From Kistimonas sp964291505 (GTDB taxonomy: Bacteria > Pseudomonadota > Gammaproteobacteria > Pseudomonadales > Endozoicomonadaceae), in the NCBI GenBank assembly GCA_964291505.2, contig OZ220216.1, positions 2,754,336-2,818,335 on the forward strand: DNA of 64,000 nucleotides, written 5' to 3'. The notes beneath the pieces were generated by a model that made no database searches, had not been told where the DNA came from, and saw only the letters and a list, made by a program, of their open reading frames with translations. The position numbers and the translations under genes are program-made. Each line of letters begins with the position of its first letter. Positions within the stretch are counted from its first letter, which is position 1. Shown here piece after piece: positions 54,033 to 62,413 of the stretch.

Positions 54033-54884
54033 ATGCACGAATTATCCCTGGTTTTCTTCACCGTCCTGGCGCAGTGCGCGGTCGGTATCTTCCTGGTGCT
54101 GGGCTGCCTGCAGTTCGCCAGCTTTGGTCAACGTGACCGCCTGCAACTGTTGAGTCGGCTGCAGATCGCCTCGCTGGTGATTCTCGGAGTAGCTGGTCTG
54201 GCCGCGGGTACTCACCTGGGTCAGCCGCTGCGTGCATTCAATGTCATCTTCGGCCTGGAACACCTCTCGCCGCTGAGCGTTGAGATCCTGACCACCAGCC
54301 TGTTTGGCGGTGCGGCGTTTACCTTTATCGCTGCCACCCTGCTGAACATCCTGCCAGCCCTGCACCGCCTGGTGCTGCTGGGTGCCATGGTACTGGGTAT
54401 TGCCCTGCTGCTGGCGATTGCCAACGTCTACACCCTGGCTACCGTGCCTACCTGGAACACCGACTGGACCGTCTTCCAGTTTGTAATGCCGGCAGTCGTT
54501 CTGGGTGTGATGGGTGCGGCGGTCCTGGTACGCAGCCAGTCTGACCGGATGGGACTGTTTGCACGTCATGCTGACAAGGCACTGTCCACCATCGGACTGA
54601 TTGCCCTGGCGGTGATTGCCACTGGCTTTGTGCTTTACCTGTTCTGGCTGGGTCAGCTGTCTACAGCGATCGATCCGTTCATGGTGAAGGACTACCATCA
54701 CAGCCTGCTGGCCGCCCGCTTTGGCCTGCTGTTCCTGGGCGTCAGCCTGTGGATCGTGCCGGCCATGCGCGGTTCCAACACTTGCGTTCGCCTGCCAGCC
54801 GTGGGCTTCGTGCTGGTATTGGCCAGTGAGCTGATGGGTCGTATTTTCTTCTACGACCTGCATATGTTCAGCACAGGTCTGTAA
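54033..54884 (+). CDS. dmsC: DMSO reductase membrane anchor subunit C
   Basis: A 283-residue inner-membrane protein with about eight helices that anchors DmsAB and oxidises menaquinol. It starts MHELSLVFFTVLAQCAVGIFLVLG, typical of DmsC, and has a conserved THLGQPLRAFNVIFGLEHLSPLSVEIL block with the quinol-site His. The end ELMGRIFFYDLHMFSTGL is also characteristic. It ends the operon before a terminator. Confidence 0.94.
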   Translation: MHELSLVFFTVLAQCAVGIFLVLGCLQFASFGQRDRLQLLSRLQIASLVILGVAGLAAGTHLGQPLRAFNVIFGLEHLSPLSVEILTTSLFGGAAFTFIAATLLNILPALHRLVLLGAMVLGIALLLAIANVYTLATVPTWNTDWTVFQFVMPAVVLGVMGAAVLVRSQSDRMGLFARHADKALSTIGLIALAVIATGFVLYLFWLGQLSTAIDPFMVKDYHHSLLAARFGLLFLGVSLWIVPAMRGSNTCVRLPAVGFVLVLASELMGRIFFYDLHMFSTGL

Positions 54885-54902
54885 CAGGCCATCGCCTTCT
54901 GT

Positions 54903-54929
54903 AACCGAATGCCTCTGGGGCATTCGGTT
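54903..54929 (+). terminator. Terminator after dmsC
   Basis: A perfect 11-bp stem AACCGAATGCC / GGCATTCGGTT with a 5-base loop, followed by CTCTCCCT, lies 19 bases after the dmsC stop. Confidence 0.7.
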
Positions 54930-55075
54930 CTCTCCCTCCACTCCATACGCGTCATATCAGAACGACATACAGCAAACTGTCATTCGTATCTGCATCAACA
55001 GACTGATTCAACATTCGCGCTATCGAGATCAAATAAAGAGCAAGCAGCGCATCTTTTGAGGCAGTAATCACGATC

Positions 55076-55972
55076 CTAGTACCTAGCAGCACAAATATCT
55101 TCACTCAACCGGTCAGCCAGATAATCAATGAAAGCCCTTATCGCCGGCCGCTGATAACTCCGCGACAAATAAAGCGCCCATAGCGACATGACGGGCAACG
55201 GAACCTCCTTAAGCACCTGAACAAGCCGACCATCCTCCAGGTACTTGTTCGCCATATCACAAGGTAAATAAGCGACCCCTAAATGGTTCATAGCTGCATG
55301 CACGATAATCCCCAGCTCATTGGAACGGATAGAGCCGCTCACAGGTACAATCAACGGCTGTTGATTCTGGATAAAGCACCATTGATCCTGATCGATATGA
55401 ATGAGGCAATTGTGATCCTGTAAATCATCGGGCCAGGAAATGTCGCCGTGCTGTTTTAAATACTCTGCAGAACAGCAGATGGCACTTTCAATATGCGATA
55501 GGTGTCGTCCAATCAGGTTTTCATCCGGTTTATCGGTATACCGTAAAGCGATGTCAACACGCTCATCGACCAGCTGTGCATTCTTATCTGATAACAACAG
55601 TTGAAAAACAACATTCGGATGTTTTTTGGAGAAAGCGTCAAGCACATCGTAAAGCAGCCCCTGGGCGAGTCCGACCGGGGAAGCTATGCGAATCTCGCCC
55701 ACCAGCTCTTCCGTATGGCACTGTGCCAGATTCTCCAATCCGGCCACATCATTCAGAATACGCTGACAGGACAGTAGTACATCATGGCCTGGCGGCGTCA
55801 GGCTGACACTGCGAGTAGTGCGGTTCAGCAACCGCAGGTTAAACCAGTCTTCCAGCTCCTGTACATGACGTGTGACTTTTGCCCTGTTCAGGCCTAACTG
55901 TTCAGCAGCCTGCGTAAAACTGCCCGTCTGTGCGACCTCTACAAAACTACGTATCGCTTCAAACTTATCCAC
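55076..55972 (-). CDS. LysR-family transcriptional regulator
   Basis: A 298-residue regulator. The helix-turn-helix is MDKFEAIRSFVEVAQTGSFTQAAEQLGLNRAKVTRHVQELEDWFNLRLLNRTTRSVSLTPPG. The effector domain contains DIALRYTDKPDENLIGRHLSHIES, the pattern of the large LysR subgroup that often controls an adjacent divergent oxidoreductase. The divergent gene at 56095 is such an enzyme and is the likely target. The inducer is unknown. Confidence 0.9.
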   Translation of the reverse strand: MDKFEAIRSFVEVAQTGSFTQAAEQLGLNRAKVTRHVQELEDWFNLRLLNRTTRSVSLTPPGHDVLLSCQRILNDVAGLENLAQCHTEELVGEIRIASPVGLAQGLLYDVLDAFSKKHPNVVFQLLLSDKNAQLVDERVDIALRYTDKPDENLIGRHLSHIESAICCSAEYLKQHGDISWPDDLQDHNCLIHIDQDQWCFIQNQQPLIVPVSGSIRSNELGIIVHAAMNHLGVAYLPCDMANKYLEDGRLVQVLKEVPLPVMSLWALYLSRSYQRPAIRAFIDYLADRLSEDICAARY

Positions 55973-56094
55973 TCGACCCTCTCAGCCAGCCACTGTTTCA
56001 TTTCCTGAAACAACTATGTTCACTTTTCGTCATTTATTACAGCACGAAAAATGAAAATACTTGCCTCACCATAAACACGGTCATGGAGAGAAAC

Positions 56095-56730
56095 ATGAAA
56101 ATTGCTGTTCTGGGTGCCACCGGCTGGATTGGGTCCACCATCAAGCAAGAAGCAGTGGATCGTGGACACCAAGTAATCGCAATCAGTCGTACCAACAATG
56201 CGGATAGCGAGAACAACGTGGAAAGACGTGCACTGGATCTGCTCTCACAGGAAGGCATGACGGATGCTGTTCAAGGTGCTGACGTCGTCATAGCGGCTAT
56301 TGGTGGTCGAGCCAAAGGCAACCATGATATCGTTCCCAACACCGCCAAGCGGTTACTTGAAGAGCTTCCCGTCACTGGCGTGAAACGATTACTGTGGGTC
56401 GGCGGGGCCGGCAGCCTTGAAGCTGCCCCAGGTGTTGCGTTGATTGATATGCCTAACTTTCCCGCTGAATTTCATGATGAAGCTAAGGCACAGGGCGAAG
56501 CGCTGGCCATCTTCAAAGCCAGTGACAGCGAACTGAACTGGGTTTTCGTCAGCCCGGCAGCGGACATCTTCCCAGGGGAACATACGGGTGAGTATCGTAC
56601 CGGAGGCGACCAGCTGCTGACAGACCGCGATGGCAACAGCAAGGTATCGGTACAGGATTTTGCCACTGCACTCGTAGATGAGGCTGAAAAAAGCATCTAT
56701 GAAAAAGAGCGCATCAGTATTGCCTATTAA
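56095..56730 (+). CDS. NAD(P)-dependent oxidoreductase, NmrA/YwnB-like (NADH-flavin reductase type)
   Basis: A 211-residue Rossmann-fold protein. The start at 56095 (MKIAVLGATGWIGSTIKQEAV) is fixed by GGAGAG just upstream and by the GATGWIG dinucleotide loop, which begins 7 residues in; the frame is open upstream to 55930 but that part is not conserved. ADVVIAAIGGRAKG and KRLLWVGGAGSLEAAPG match the COG2910 group, annotated as NADH-flavin reductases without firm substrates. It diverges from the LysR gene. Confidence 0.82.
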   Translation: MKIAVLGATGWIGSTIKQEAVDRGHQVIAISRTNNADSENNVERRALDLLSQEGMTDAVQGADVVIAAIGGRAKGNHDIVPNTAKRLLEELPVTGVKRLLWVGGAGSLEAAPGVALIDMPNFPAEFHDEAKAQGEALAIFKASDSELNWVFVSPAADIFPGEHTGEYRTGGDQLLTDRDGNSKVSVQDFATALVDEAEKSIYEKERISIAY

Positions 56731-56969
56731 TACTGCAACCTGAGCAGTACAACATCATTTGGAAAATATTGTTTCATCATTGAACGACGCGCTTATTGCA
56801 TGAAAAACATCATTTGAAAAGAACCATTCTCCTTTAACTGTTTTGAATGCATAAGCGCACTAAAAACCCTACATGGAAGCATCATAAAAAAGGCTTTACC
56901 TGTTCTTCTAATGACACCGTTATTTTCATTGTCGGCATGCACAACTATGCCAGAACACAGGAGACAGCC

Positions 56970-57752
56970 ATGAATGTTTCAAATATCGACAAAGCGGTAG
57001 CACTGTTGAAAAGCATTGAAACCGGTGATGCGGAGGCTATCAAGTATGTCAATCCAGACCAGTACACCCAACACAACCTTGCCGTTGCCAATGGACTAAA
57101 AGGGTTTGGTGAACTCCTACAGGCACTGCCAAAAAACACAGCCAGAGTGAATGTTGTACGCGCTTTCAGCGATGGCGATTATGTCGTTTGCCATGTGGAT
57201 TACAACTTCTTTGGCCCTAAGATCGGATTCGATATTTTCCGTTTTGAAAACGGTTTGATTGTCGAACACTGGGATAACCTGATGGAAACAGCCTCAGCCA
57301 AAAACCCCAGCGGCCATACACAAATTGACGGTTCAACCGAGATTACTGATAGAGAAAAAACAGCTGAAAACAAACAACGAGCAATCAGCTTTATTGAAAC
57401 GATTTTAATTGGTGGGCATTTAGATAAGATTACTGACTATATAAACCCCGGCGCTTCCAATTATATACAGCACAGCTCACGGATGGGAGATGGAATTGAA
57501 AGCCTGAAAACGGCTATTAAACAGATGACTCAGCAGGACTCTCCGATGACGTATACAAAAAACCATAAGGTTTTAGGCGAAGGAAACTTCATGCTCGGCG
57601 TCAGTGAAGGTGAATTTGCAGGTAATCATGTCGCCTATTATGACCTACTGCGCCTTGATAATAATATGATTGTTGAACATTGGGGGGCTATCGAGACGAT
57701 TCCGCCAGAATCAGAGTGGAGGAACCCTAATGGCAAGTTTGGGAACCTTTGA
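56970..57752 (+). CDS. SnoaL-like protein with two NTF2-fold domains
   Basis: A 260-residue protein starting at 56970 (GGAG 6 bases upstream). It contains two tandem SnoaL/NTF2-like domains of about 120 residues: DIFRFENGLIVEHWDNLMETA in the first and YDLLRLDNNMIVEHWGAIETI in the second, each preceded by a YTQHN or YIQHS metal/substrate-pocket segment. Single-domain relatives often annotate as nuclear transport factor 2-like or predicted ester cyclase; no activity is established. It follows the NmrA-like gene and may share its regulation. Confidence 0.72.
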   Translation: MNVSNIDKAVALLKSIETGDAEAIKYVNPDQYTQHNLAVANGLKGFGELLQALPKNTARVNVVRAFSDGDYVVCHVDYNFFGPKIGFDIFRFENGLIVEHWDNLMETASAKNPSGHTQIDGSTEITDREKTAENKQRAISFIETILIGGHLDKITDYINPGASNYIQHSSRMGDGIESLKTAIKQMTQQDSPMTYTKNHKVLGEGNFMLGVSEGEFAGNHVAYYDLLRLDNNMIVEHWGAIETIPPESEWRNPNGKFGNL

Positions 57753-57780
57753 CAAACATTGATTCCCCTTGTTAATTGAA

Positions 57781-57819
57781 AAGGGTATGTCAATCAAAAA
57801 CCAGCAAAGACATACCCTT
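57781..57819. terminator. Hairpin between convergent genes
   Basis: AAGGGTATGTC and GACATACCCTT, 11 bp and perfect, with a 17-base A-rich loop, lie between the SnoaL-like gene and the convergent C39-like gene. Confidence 0.6.
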
Positions 57820-57840
57820 ATCTATCAGGTCAATCCATAA

Positions 57841-58938
57841 TTAAACCTCACTCCCCTCATCATTCTCAGGGAGGTAGATTGCGTATGTCATAGAAATAAA
57901 CGTTCTCAGAAAAAATGCCTTACTGTCTGTTTTTAAACAAAGCGATGGCGAAGTAACCTGCAAATAAGGGCGACCACAATTGAGCCATTTCCCTTCTTTA
58001 AGCGCAACAAAGTTTCGTGCTTCATTATAAGAAGCATAACCTTCCTCACACTTCCCTGTGGATGAGTCAAGATACCTAAACCAAAAACCTTTGGCTTTTT
58101 TTACAGACAACTGGCCAACCTCAACAACTGAAATATAATGCCCCACCAGACACTCCCACTTATATCTAAAAGGTTCCCAATCCCACTTACAACTCATAGG
58201 TAGCGGATCCCCCTTAACCCACTCAAAAGTCAAAGGTAGCCAATAGAATCTTGGCGCATACGATTCAAGAAGCACAATCACTGGAACCCCTTGATTGATT
58301 GAATTCATTAATAATCGGTGTATACGTAAAAGATGATCGTGCAATGGCTCGTCATCGGCTCTATCAAGATATCCTCCTTTAAGTCGTAGACCTTTAATAG
58401 CTCCAACCACATCATCAGCAAATCTCAAAAGATCATCTGCTCTCATACCACTCTCTGGATCATATGAGGAGCAATGAACAGGCACTAACGGAATGGGGAT
58501 ATCCACAACTCTGTCCATCCCTTGAAAAATCTGTATTACTTGAAAAAGCAAATCACAAAAAATGCGTTTATAGTCTCTTCTCCACGCTATTTTACTTGAT
58601 TGCAAAGACTGAGTACGCTCAACAATACCACTGATTTTTTCATGATCACTATCACCTGACAAATTATCTTTAACTTCACATAACTTAATTCGACCATGAC
58701 TCAGCATATTGTAGAAAGCACATTGACCACATGTGTTTTTAGCCACACTATCCTGATTCACTACAGTAGTGGCAGGAGGTATAGTAATGTCTATAGTTTT
58801 ACGAACAACCCGCCTACCATATAATATCGAATATTGATTTTCATTAACTTGATTTAAACATCCATCAGATAATGAACGCCTAATCTGCCCTTCCACATTA
58901 ACACGACTTTTAAATTCCACATCAACCTCACCTATCAC
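57841..58938 (-). CDS. Orphan protein with C39-like cysteine peptidase features
   Basis: A 365-residue protein, more AT-rich than its neighbours, with no signal peptide or obvious membrane helix. Three features match the papain-like C39 fold: Cys70 in NTCGQCAFYNML (compare TCGPASLAMVL), a middle NQGVPVIVLLES strand, then His267 in GHYISVVEVG and Asp291 in RYLDSSTG. The order and spacing Cys-His-Asp fit. I recognise no named family. The N-terminal 60 residues (DVEFKSRVNVEG, RRVVRKTIDITIPPA) might be a prodomain. A toxin, effector or housekeeping protease are all possible. Confidence 0.6.
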   Translation of the reverse strand: MIGEVDVEFKSRVNVEGQIRRSLSDGCLNQVNENQYSILYGRRVVRKTIDITIPPATTVVNQDSVAKNTCGQCAFYNMLSHGRIKLCEVKDNLSGDSDHEKISGIVERTQSLQSSKIAWRRDYKRIFCDLLFQVIQIFQGMDRVVDIPIPLVPVHCSSYDPESGMRADDLLRFADDVVGAIKGLRLKGGYLDRADDEPLHDHLLRIHRLLMNSINQGVPVIVLLESYAPRFYWLPLTFEWVKGDPLPMSCKWDWEPFRYKWECLVGHYISVVEVGQLSVKKAKGFWFRYLDSSTGKCEEGYASYNEARNFVALKEGKWLNCGRPYLQVTSPSLCLKTDSKAFFLRTFISMTYAIYLPENDEGSEV

Positions 58939-59243
58939 CCAATAAAATAAACCATAATTTCTTTGTTATGTCGTATTACTCTTATTTAAAATCCTTAACA
59001 AACCCTTCTTTGGCTTAGTCAGCCTATTTTGGTTCAAGCTTCTTAAAACCAACAAATACATTAACTAGCACTAACAATTAAACATATATCTACTATGAGA
59101 ATTAAATACATATTAAGATAATCAGCTATAAGATTGGTTCCATCTAAATGTTATAAAAGCAGACATCCTTAATAGAAACATCTGGACAATACTGACAAAC
59201 AACATATAACGTATGCAGCCTGATTTAATATCGGGTAATCATC
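58939..59243. other. AT-rich intergenic region before the mobA operon
   Basis: About 300 bases, strongly AT-rich, between the divergent C39-like gene and mobA. It holds the mobA-operon promoter candidate and a weak TTGGTT/AACCAA inverted repeat near 59029-59052. No open frame or RNA gene is recognised. Confidence 0.55.
59183..59210 (+). promoter_or_regulatory. Promoter candidate for the mobA-moa-mod operon
   Basis: TGGACA (59183-59188) and TATAAC (59205-59210) are 16 bases apart; transcription would start near 59217, about 27 bases before the TTG start codon of mobA. Confidence 0.42.
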
Positions 59244-59826
59244 TTGTCATCCTCCACGCTGTTTCTATCACAAACGTCTGCCATTCTGCTGGCCGGTGGC
59301 CAATCAACCCGGATGGGTTCGGACAAGTCACAACTACAGTTGCAGGGTGTGCCGCTCTGGCAGCATATGACCCAGATACTGCAACAAGCCGGTTTAACAA
59401 ACATTGTGATTAGTGGCCAGAAAGGTATCTCGGATATTTTCCCCAACAAAGGTCCGATCGGAGGACTCCATGCCTGCCTGCAGACAATTCCCAGCCATGG
59501 CTATATATCAGGTTTACTGCTCATTCCCGTAGATATGCCTCTGATATCCCCGGTTCTATTGACACATCAGGTGCAAGAAGGGGGCAAACAGCAACGTCCC
59601 TCTGCATTACAACAACTATCAGCTTCCACTGTACCTGCCTGTCACCGAAGCACTACGGAATTATACCGAAGCAGTTGTCCACGAGGCCGACAAACGGCAT
59701 TATTCACTCCGACGACTGATCGCCCATCTGCACGGATCCACCATCCCCGTTCCGGACGACCAGGACTGGCGGTTCCGTAACGCCAACACCCCTGACGAGT
59801 GGCAGCGCTGCCTGGCAGATGTCTGA
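59244..59826 (+). pseudogene. mobA: Molybdenum cofactor guanylyltransferase MobA, frameshifted
   Basis: MobA couples GMP to molybdopterin to make the MGD cofactor needed by DmsA. The first 110 or so residues are intact, with the GTP-binding motif LLAGGQSTRMGSDKSQ, the KGPIGGL segment and PVDMPLISPVLL. At a run of five G (59580-59584) the frame shifts by +1. The shifted frame continues as a normal MobA C-terminus (NVPLHYNNYQLPLYLPV to TPDEWQRCLADV) up to TGA at 59824-59826. Removing one G restores a gene of about 193 residues. Start is a TTG. Sequencing error or true inactivation cannot be separated here. Confidence 0.85.
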
Positions 59827-59856
59827 CCGCATTGACACTACAGACAAGATCACACC

Positions 59857-60390
59857 ATGGCACACAAACAGACCACTGACTTTGTTCCGCTGAATATTGC
59901 CGTTCTGACCGTTTCCGACACCCGCACCGAAGCAGACGACACCTCCGGTCAGCTGCTGGTCGACAAACTGACTGGCGCGGGCCACCTGCTGGCAGATAAA
60001 GTTATCGTCAAGGACGATCGCTACCAGATTCGTGAAGTGGTGTCCCGCTGGATTGCGTCCAGCAACATTCAGGTGGCGCTGATCACCGGCGGTACCGGTT
60101 TTGCCGGCCGTGATGGCACACCGGAAGCCGTACTGCCCCTGTTTGATAAAATCGTCGATGGCTATGGCGAGCTGTTCCGCCAGATTTCCTATGAGCAGAT
60201 CAAAACCTCAACCATTCAGTCCCGTGCGGTAGCCGGTCTGGCCAATGGCACCGTGATCTTCACCATGCCCGGCTCACCCGATGGCTGCAAAACTGCCTGG
60301 GAAGGCGTGATTGCCGACCAGCTCGACAGCCGCCACCGCCCCTGCAATTTTGTTGAGCAGCTCAAGAAGCCTGCCGAGGCCGGGGCATGA
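59857..60390 (+). CDS. moaB: Molybdopterin adenylyltransferase-type protein MoaB
   Basis: A 177-residue MogA/MoaB-fold protein. The molybdopterin-binding TGGTGFAGRDGTPEAV and the LTVSDTRTEADDTSG start are diagnostic of MoaB, and MPGSPDGCKTAWEGVI closes the site. MoaB-type proteins adenylate molybdopterin before Mo insertion in many organisms. It overlaps moaC by four bases. Confidence 0.95.
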   Translation: MAHKQTTDFVPLNIAVLTVSDTRTEADDTSGQLLVDKLTGAGHLLADKVIVKDDRYQIREVVSRWIASSNIQVALITGGTGFAGRDGTPEAVLPLFDKIVDGYGELFRQISYEQIKTSTIQSRAVAGLANGTVIFTMPGSPDGCKTAWEGVIADQLDSRHRPCNFVEQLKKPAEAGA

Positions 60391-60890
60391 GCACTCTGAC
60401 GCATTTGAATGCCCAGGGTGAAGCTCATATGGTCGATGTCGGCGAAAAAGCCGACACCCGCCGTGAAGCCCGTGCCGAAGGCTATATTTACCTGCAGCCG
60501 GAAACCCTGCGCCTGATCAATGAGCAGGGATTGAAGAAAGGTGACGTACTCTCGGTTGCCCGTATTGCTGGCATTCAGGGTGCCAAGCAGTGTGGAAACC
60601 TTATTCCGCTCTGCCACCCGCTGATGCTGACCCATATTTCGGTCGACTTTGAGCTGCAGCCTGAAGTCAACCGTATCCGAGTAGAATCCTGCTGTCGTCT
60701 GTCTGGCAAGACCGGCGTTGAAATGGAGGCACTGACCGCGGTTTCCGTCGCAACCCTCACCCTGTTCGACATGTGCAAGGCCGTCGACAAGACCATGCGC
60801 ATTGAGGGTATCCGGGTGTTGGAAAAATCCGGCGGCCGTAGCGGACACTTTGTGGCAGACGACAGTGAACAGCAGGCAGGCCAACCATGA
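60387..60890 (+). CDS. moaC: Cyclic pyranopterin monophosphate synthase MoaC
   Basis: A 167-residue enzyme that, after MoaA, forms cPMP, the first stable molybdopterin intermediate. MVDVGEKADTRREARAEG, CHPLMLTHISVDFEL and SGKTGVEMEALTAVSVATLTLFDMCKAVDK, with the catalytic Lys/Asp, are intact. Its partner moaA is not in this window. It is translationally coupled on both sides (4-base overlaps with moaB and moaD). Confidence 0.96.
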   Translation: MSTLTHLNAQGEAHMVDVGEKADTRREARAEGYIYLQPETLRLINEQGLKKGDVLSVARIAGIQGAKQCGNLIPLCHPLMLTHISVDFELQPEVNRIRVESCCRLSGKTGVEMEALTAVSVATLTLFDMCKAVDKTMRIEGIRVLEKSGGRSGHFVADDSEQQAGQP

Positions 60891-61135
60891 TCAAGGTGCT
60901 TTTTTTTGCCGGTTACCGTGAGCGTCTTGGCTGTGACACACTGGAACTCAACACCGACGTCACCACCATTGCAGCCCTCAAGGCACAGCTGGCGGAACGG
61001 GGTGATCTCTGGCGCCAGCTTCTGCAGGATCGTAAGACTCATATTGCAATCAACCAGTCTATCGTGACCGACCCGGCCGCCGAGATTCACCCCGGCGATG
61101 AAGTGGCTTTCTTCCCGCCTGTGACCGGCGGCTGA
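60887..61135 (+). CDS. moaD: Molybdopterin synthase sulfur carrier subunit MoaD
   Basis: An 82-residue ubiquitin-fold protein ending in the required Gly-Gly (PPVTGG), which is adenylated by MoeB (24057) and then carries the sulfur for the dithiolene. The start IKVLFFAGYRERLGCDTLEL and IHPGDEVAFFPPVTGG are typical. It overlaps moaC and precedes moaE by 26 bases. Confidence 0.95.
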   Translation: MIKVLFFAGYRERLGCDTLELNTDVTTIAALKAQLAERGDLWRQLLQDRKTHIAINQSIVTDPAAEIHPGDEVAFFPPVTGG

Positions 61136-61161
61136 GTCGCGTAACACAACGGAATCACACC

Positions 61162-61623
61162 ATGCCCGACTACCAGCGCCATATCGCCGTACAGACAGAC
61201 GACTTCGATCTGGCCCATGAATACCAGTGCCTGCGCGCTGACAGCGGCACCGGTGCCATCGTCACCTTCTGCGGGCTGGTGCGCGATATCAACGACGGGA
61301 AAGATGTCACCGGTCTGTTCCTGGAACACTATCCCGGCATGACCGAGAAAACCCTCGAGGCTATTGCCGATGAGGCAGCGGAGCGCTGGCCGTTACAGAC
61401 TGTACGGGTGATCCACCGGGTTGGCCAGATGGCATTGTGTGACCAGATTGTCTTTGTCGGCGTCGCCAGTGCCCACCGGGGAGCCGCCTTTGACGCCTGC
61501 GAATTCATCATGGATTTCCTGAAATCCCGTGCGCCCTTCTGGAAACGGGAGCAAACGACACAGGGTGAGCACTGGGTGGAAGCCCGTACCTCCGATCAGG
61601 ATGCCCTGGAGCGCTGGAAATGA
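61162..61623 (+). CDS. moaE: Molybdopterin synthase catalytic subunit MoaE
   Basis: A 153-residue subunit that, with MoaD, inserts two sulfurs into cPMP. GTGAIVTFCGLVRDIN, LEHYPGMTEKTLEAIADEA, HRVGQMALCDQIVFVGVASAHRGAAF and the catalytic lysines in LKSRAPFWKRE are all present. The stop overlaps modA (ATGA). Confidence 0.96.
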   Translation: MPDYQRHIAVQTDDFDLAHEYQCLRADSGTGAIVTFCGLVRDINDGKDVTGLFLEHYPGMTEKTLEAIADEAAERWPLQTVRVIHRVGQMALCDQIVFVGVASAHRGAAFDACEFIMDFLKSRAPFWKREQTTQGEHWVEARTSDQDALERWK

Positions 61624-62405
61624 AGATAAGGCGACTCGGTGTTGTCCTGTGCTTCCTGCTACTGACACCGTTCGCCTGCCTGGCGGGTGAGCTCAATGTA
61701 GCAGTTGCCTCCAACTTCCGGCCAGTGCTGGACGCACTGGCTGACCGGTTTCAGGCTGAAACGGGCAACACAATAAAGTTGTCGTCTGCCTCCACCGGTG
61801 TCCTGTACAACCAGATAACCTACGGCGCCCCCTTCGATGTCTTTCTGTCTGCCGATGCACAGCGTCCGAAAATGCTCGAAGAGCAGGCACTGACAGAACC
61901 AGGCTCTCGCATTCCTTACGCTTATGGCCGACTGGTACTATGGCACCGTGATAAAGCACCGGTAAACCTGCCCGCACTCCGTCAGTGGAAGGATTATCTC
62001 GCCGTTGCCAACCCTGTAACCGCTCCCTATGGCAAAGCGGCTGATGACGTATTGAGGCACCTAGATCTACTGGATCAAAAGCGACCGCTGCTGATTACCG
62101 GCGCCAATATCCTGCAGGCCTACCAGTACGTAGCCAGTGGCAATGTGGCCTTGGGTTTTGTCGCTTATGCCCAACTGGTAACGGATGGCATCGATAAAGG
62201 CGTTTATTTCGTGCCGGAAGAACTGTACGAACCGCTAAGACAGGAAGCCGTCATCCTGAAAGCCAGCCGACAGAAAGCACTGGCCAACGACTTTCTCATC
62301 TGGCTGCAATCACCGGATGTTCAGCGTTTCATTCATGAACAGGGTTATTACCCGGCACGTTCAGTGCAGGCACAACAAACAGACAATCACGCGAAACAGG
62401 GATAA
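61620..62405 (+). CDS. modA: Molybdate ABC transporter substrate-binding protein ModA
   Basis: A 261-residue periplasmic binding protein with a Sec signal (cleavage near CLAGE). LNVAVASNFRPVLDALADRFQAETG, the oxyanion-binding SSASTGVLYNQI, GAPFDVFLSADAQRP and the hinge/ligand segment SGNVALGFVAYAQL mark ModA. The frame is intact, in contrast to modB and modC that follow. It starts within the moaE stop codon. Confidence 0.94.
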   Translation: MKIRRLGVVLCFLLLTPFACLAGELNVAVASNFRPVLDALADRFQAETGNTIKLSSASTGVLYNQITYGAPFDVFLSADAQRPKMLEEQALTEPGSRIPYAYGRLVLWHRDKAPVNLPALRQWKDYLAVANPVTAPYGKAADDVLRHLDLLDQKRPLLITGANILQAYQYVASGNVALGFVAYAQLVTDGIDKGVYFVPEELYEPLRQEAVILKASRQKALANDFLIWLQSPDVQRFIHEQGYYPARSVQAQQTDNHAKQG

Positions 62406-62413
62406 GCCGCCCA

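Noticed and set aside
59580..59584. Programmed ribosomal frameshifting in mobA
   Set aside because: No slippery heptamer with pseudoknot is apparent, MobA families are not known to use frameshifting, and similar +1 breaks occur in modB and modC.
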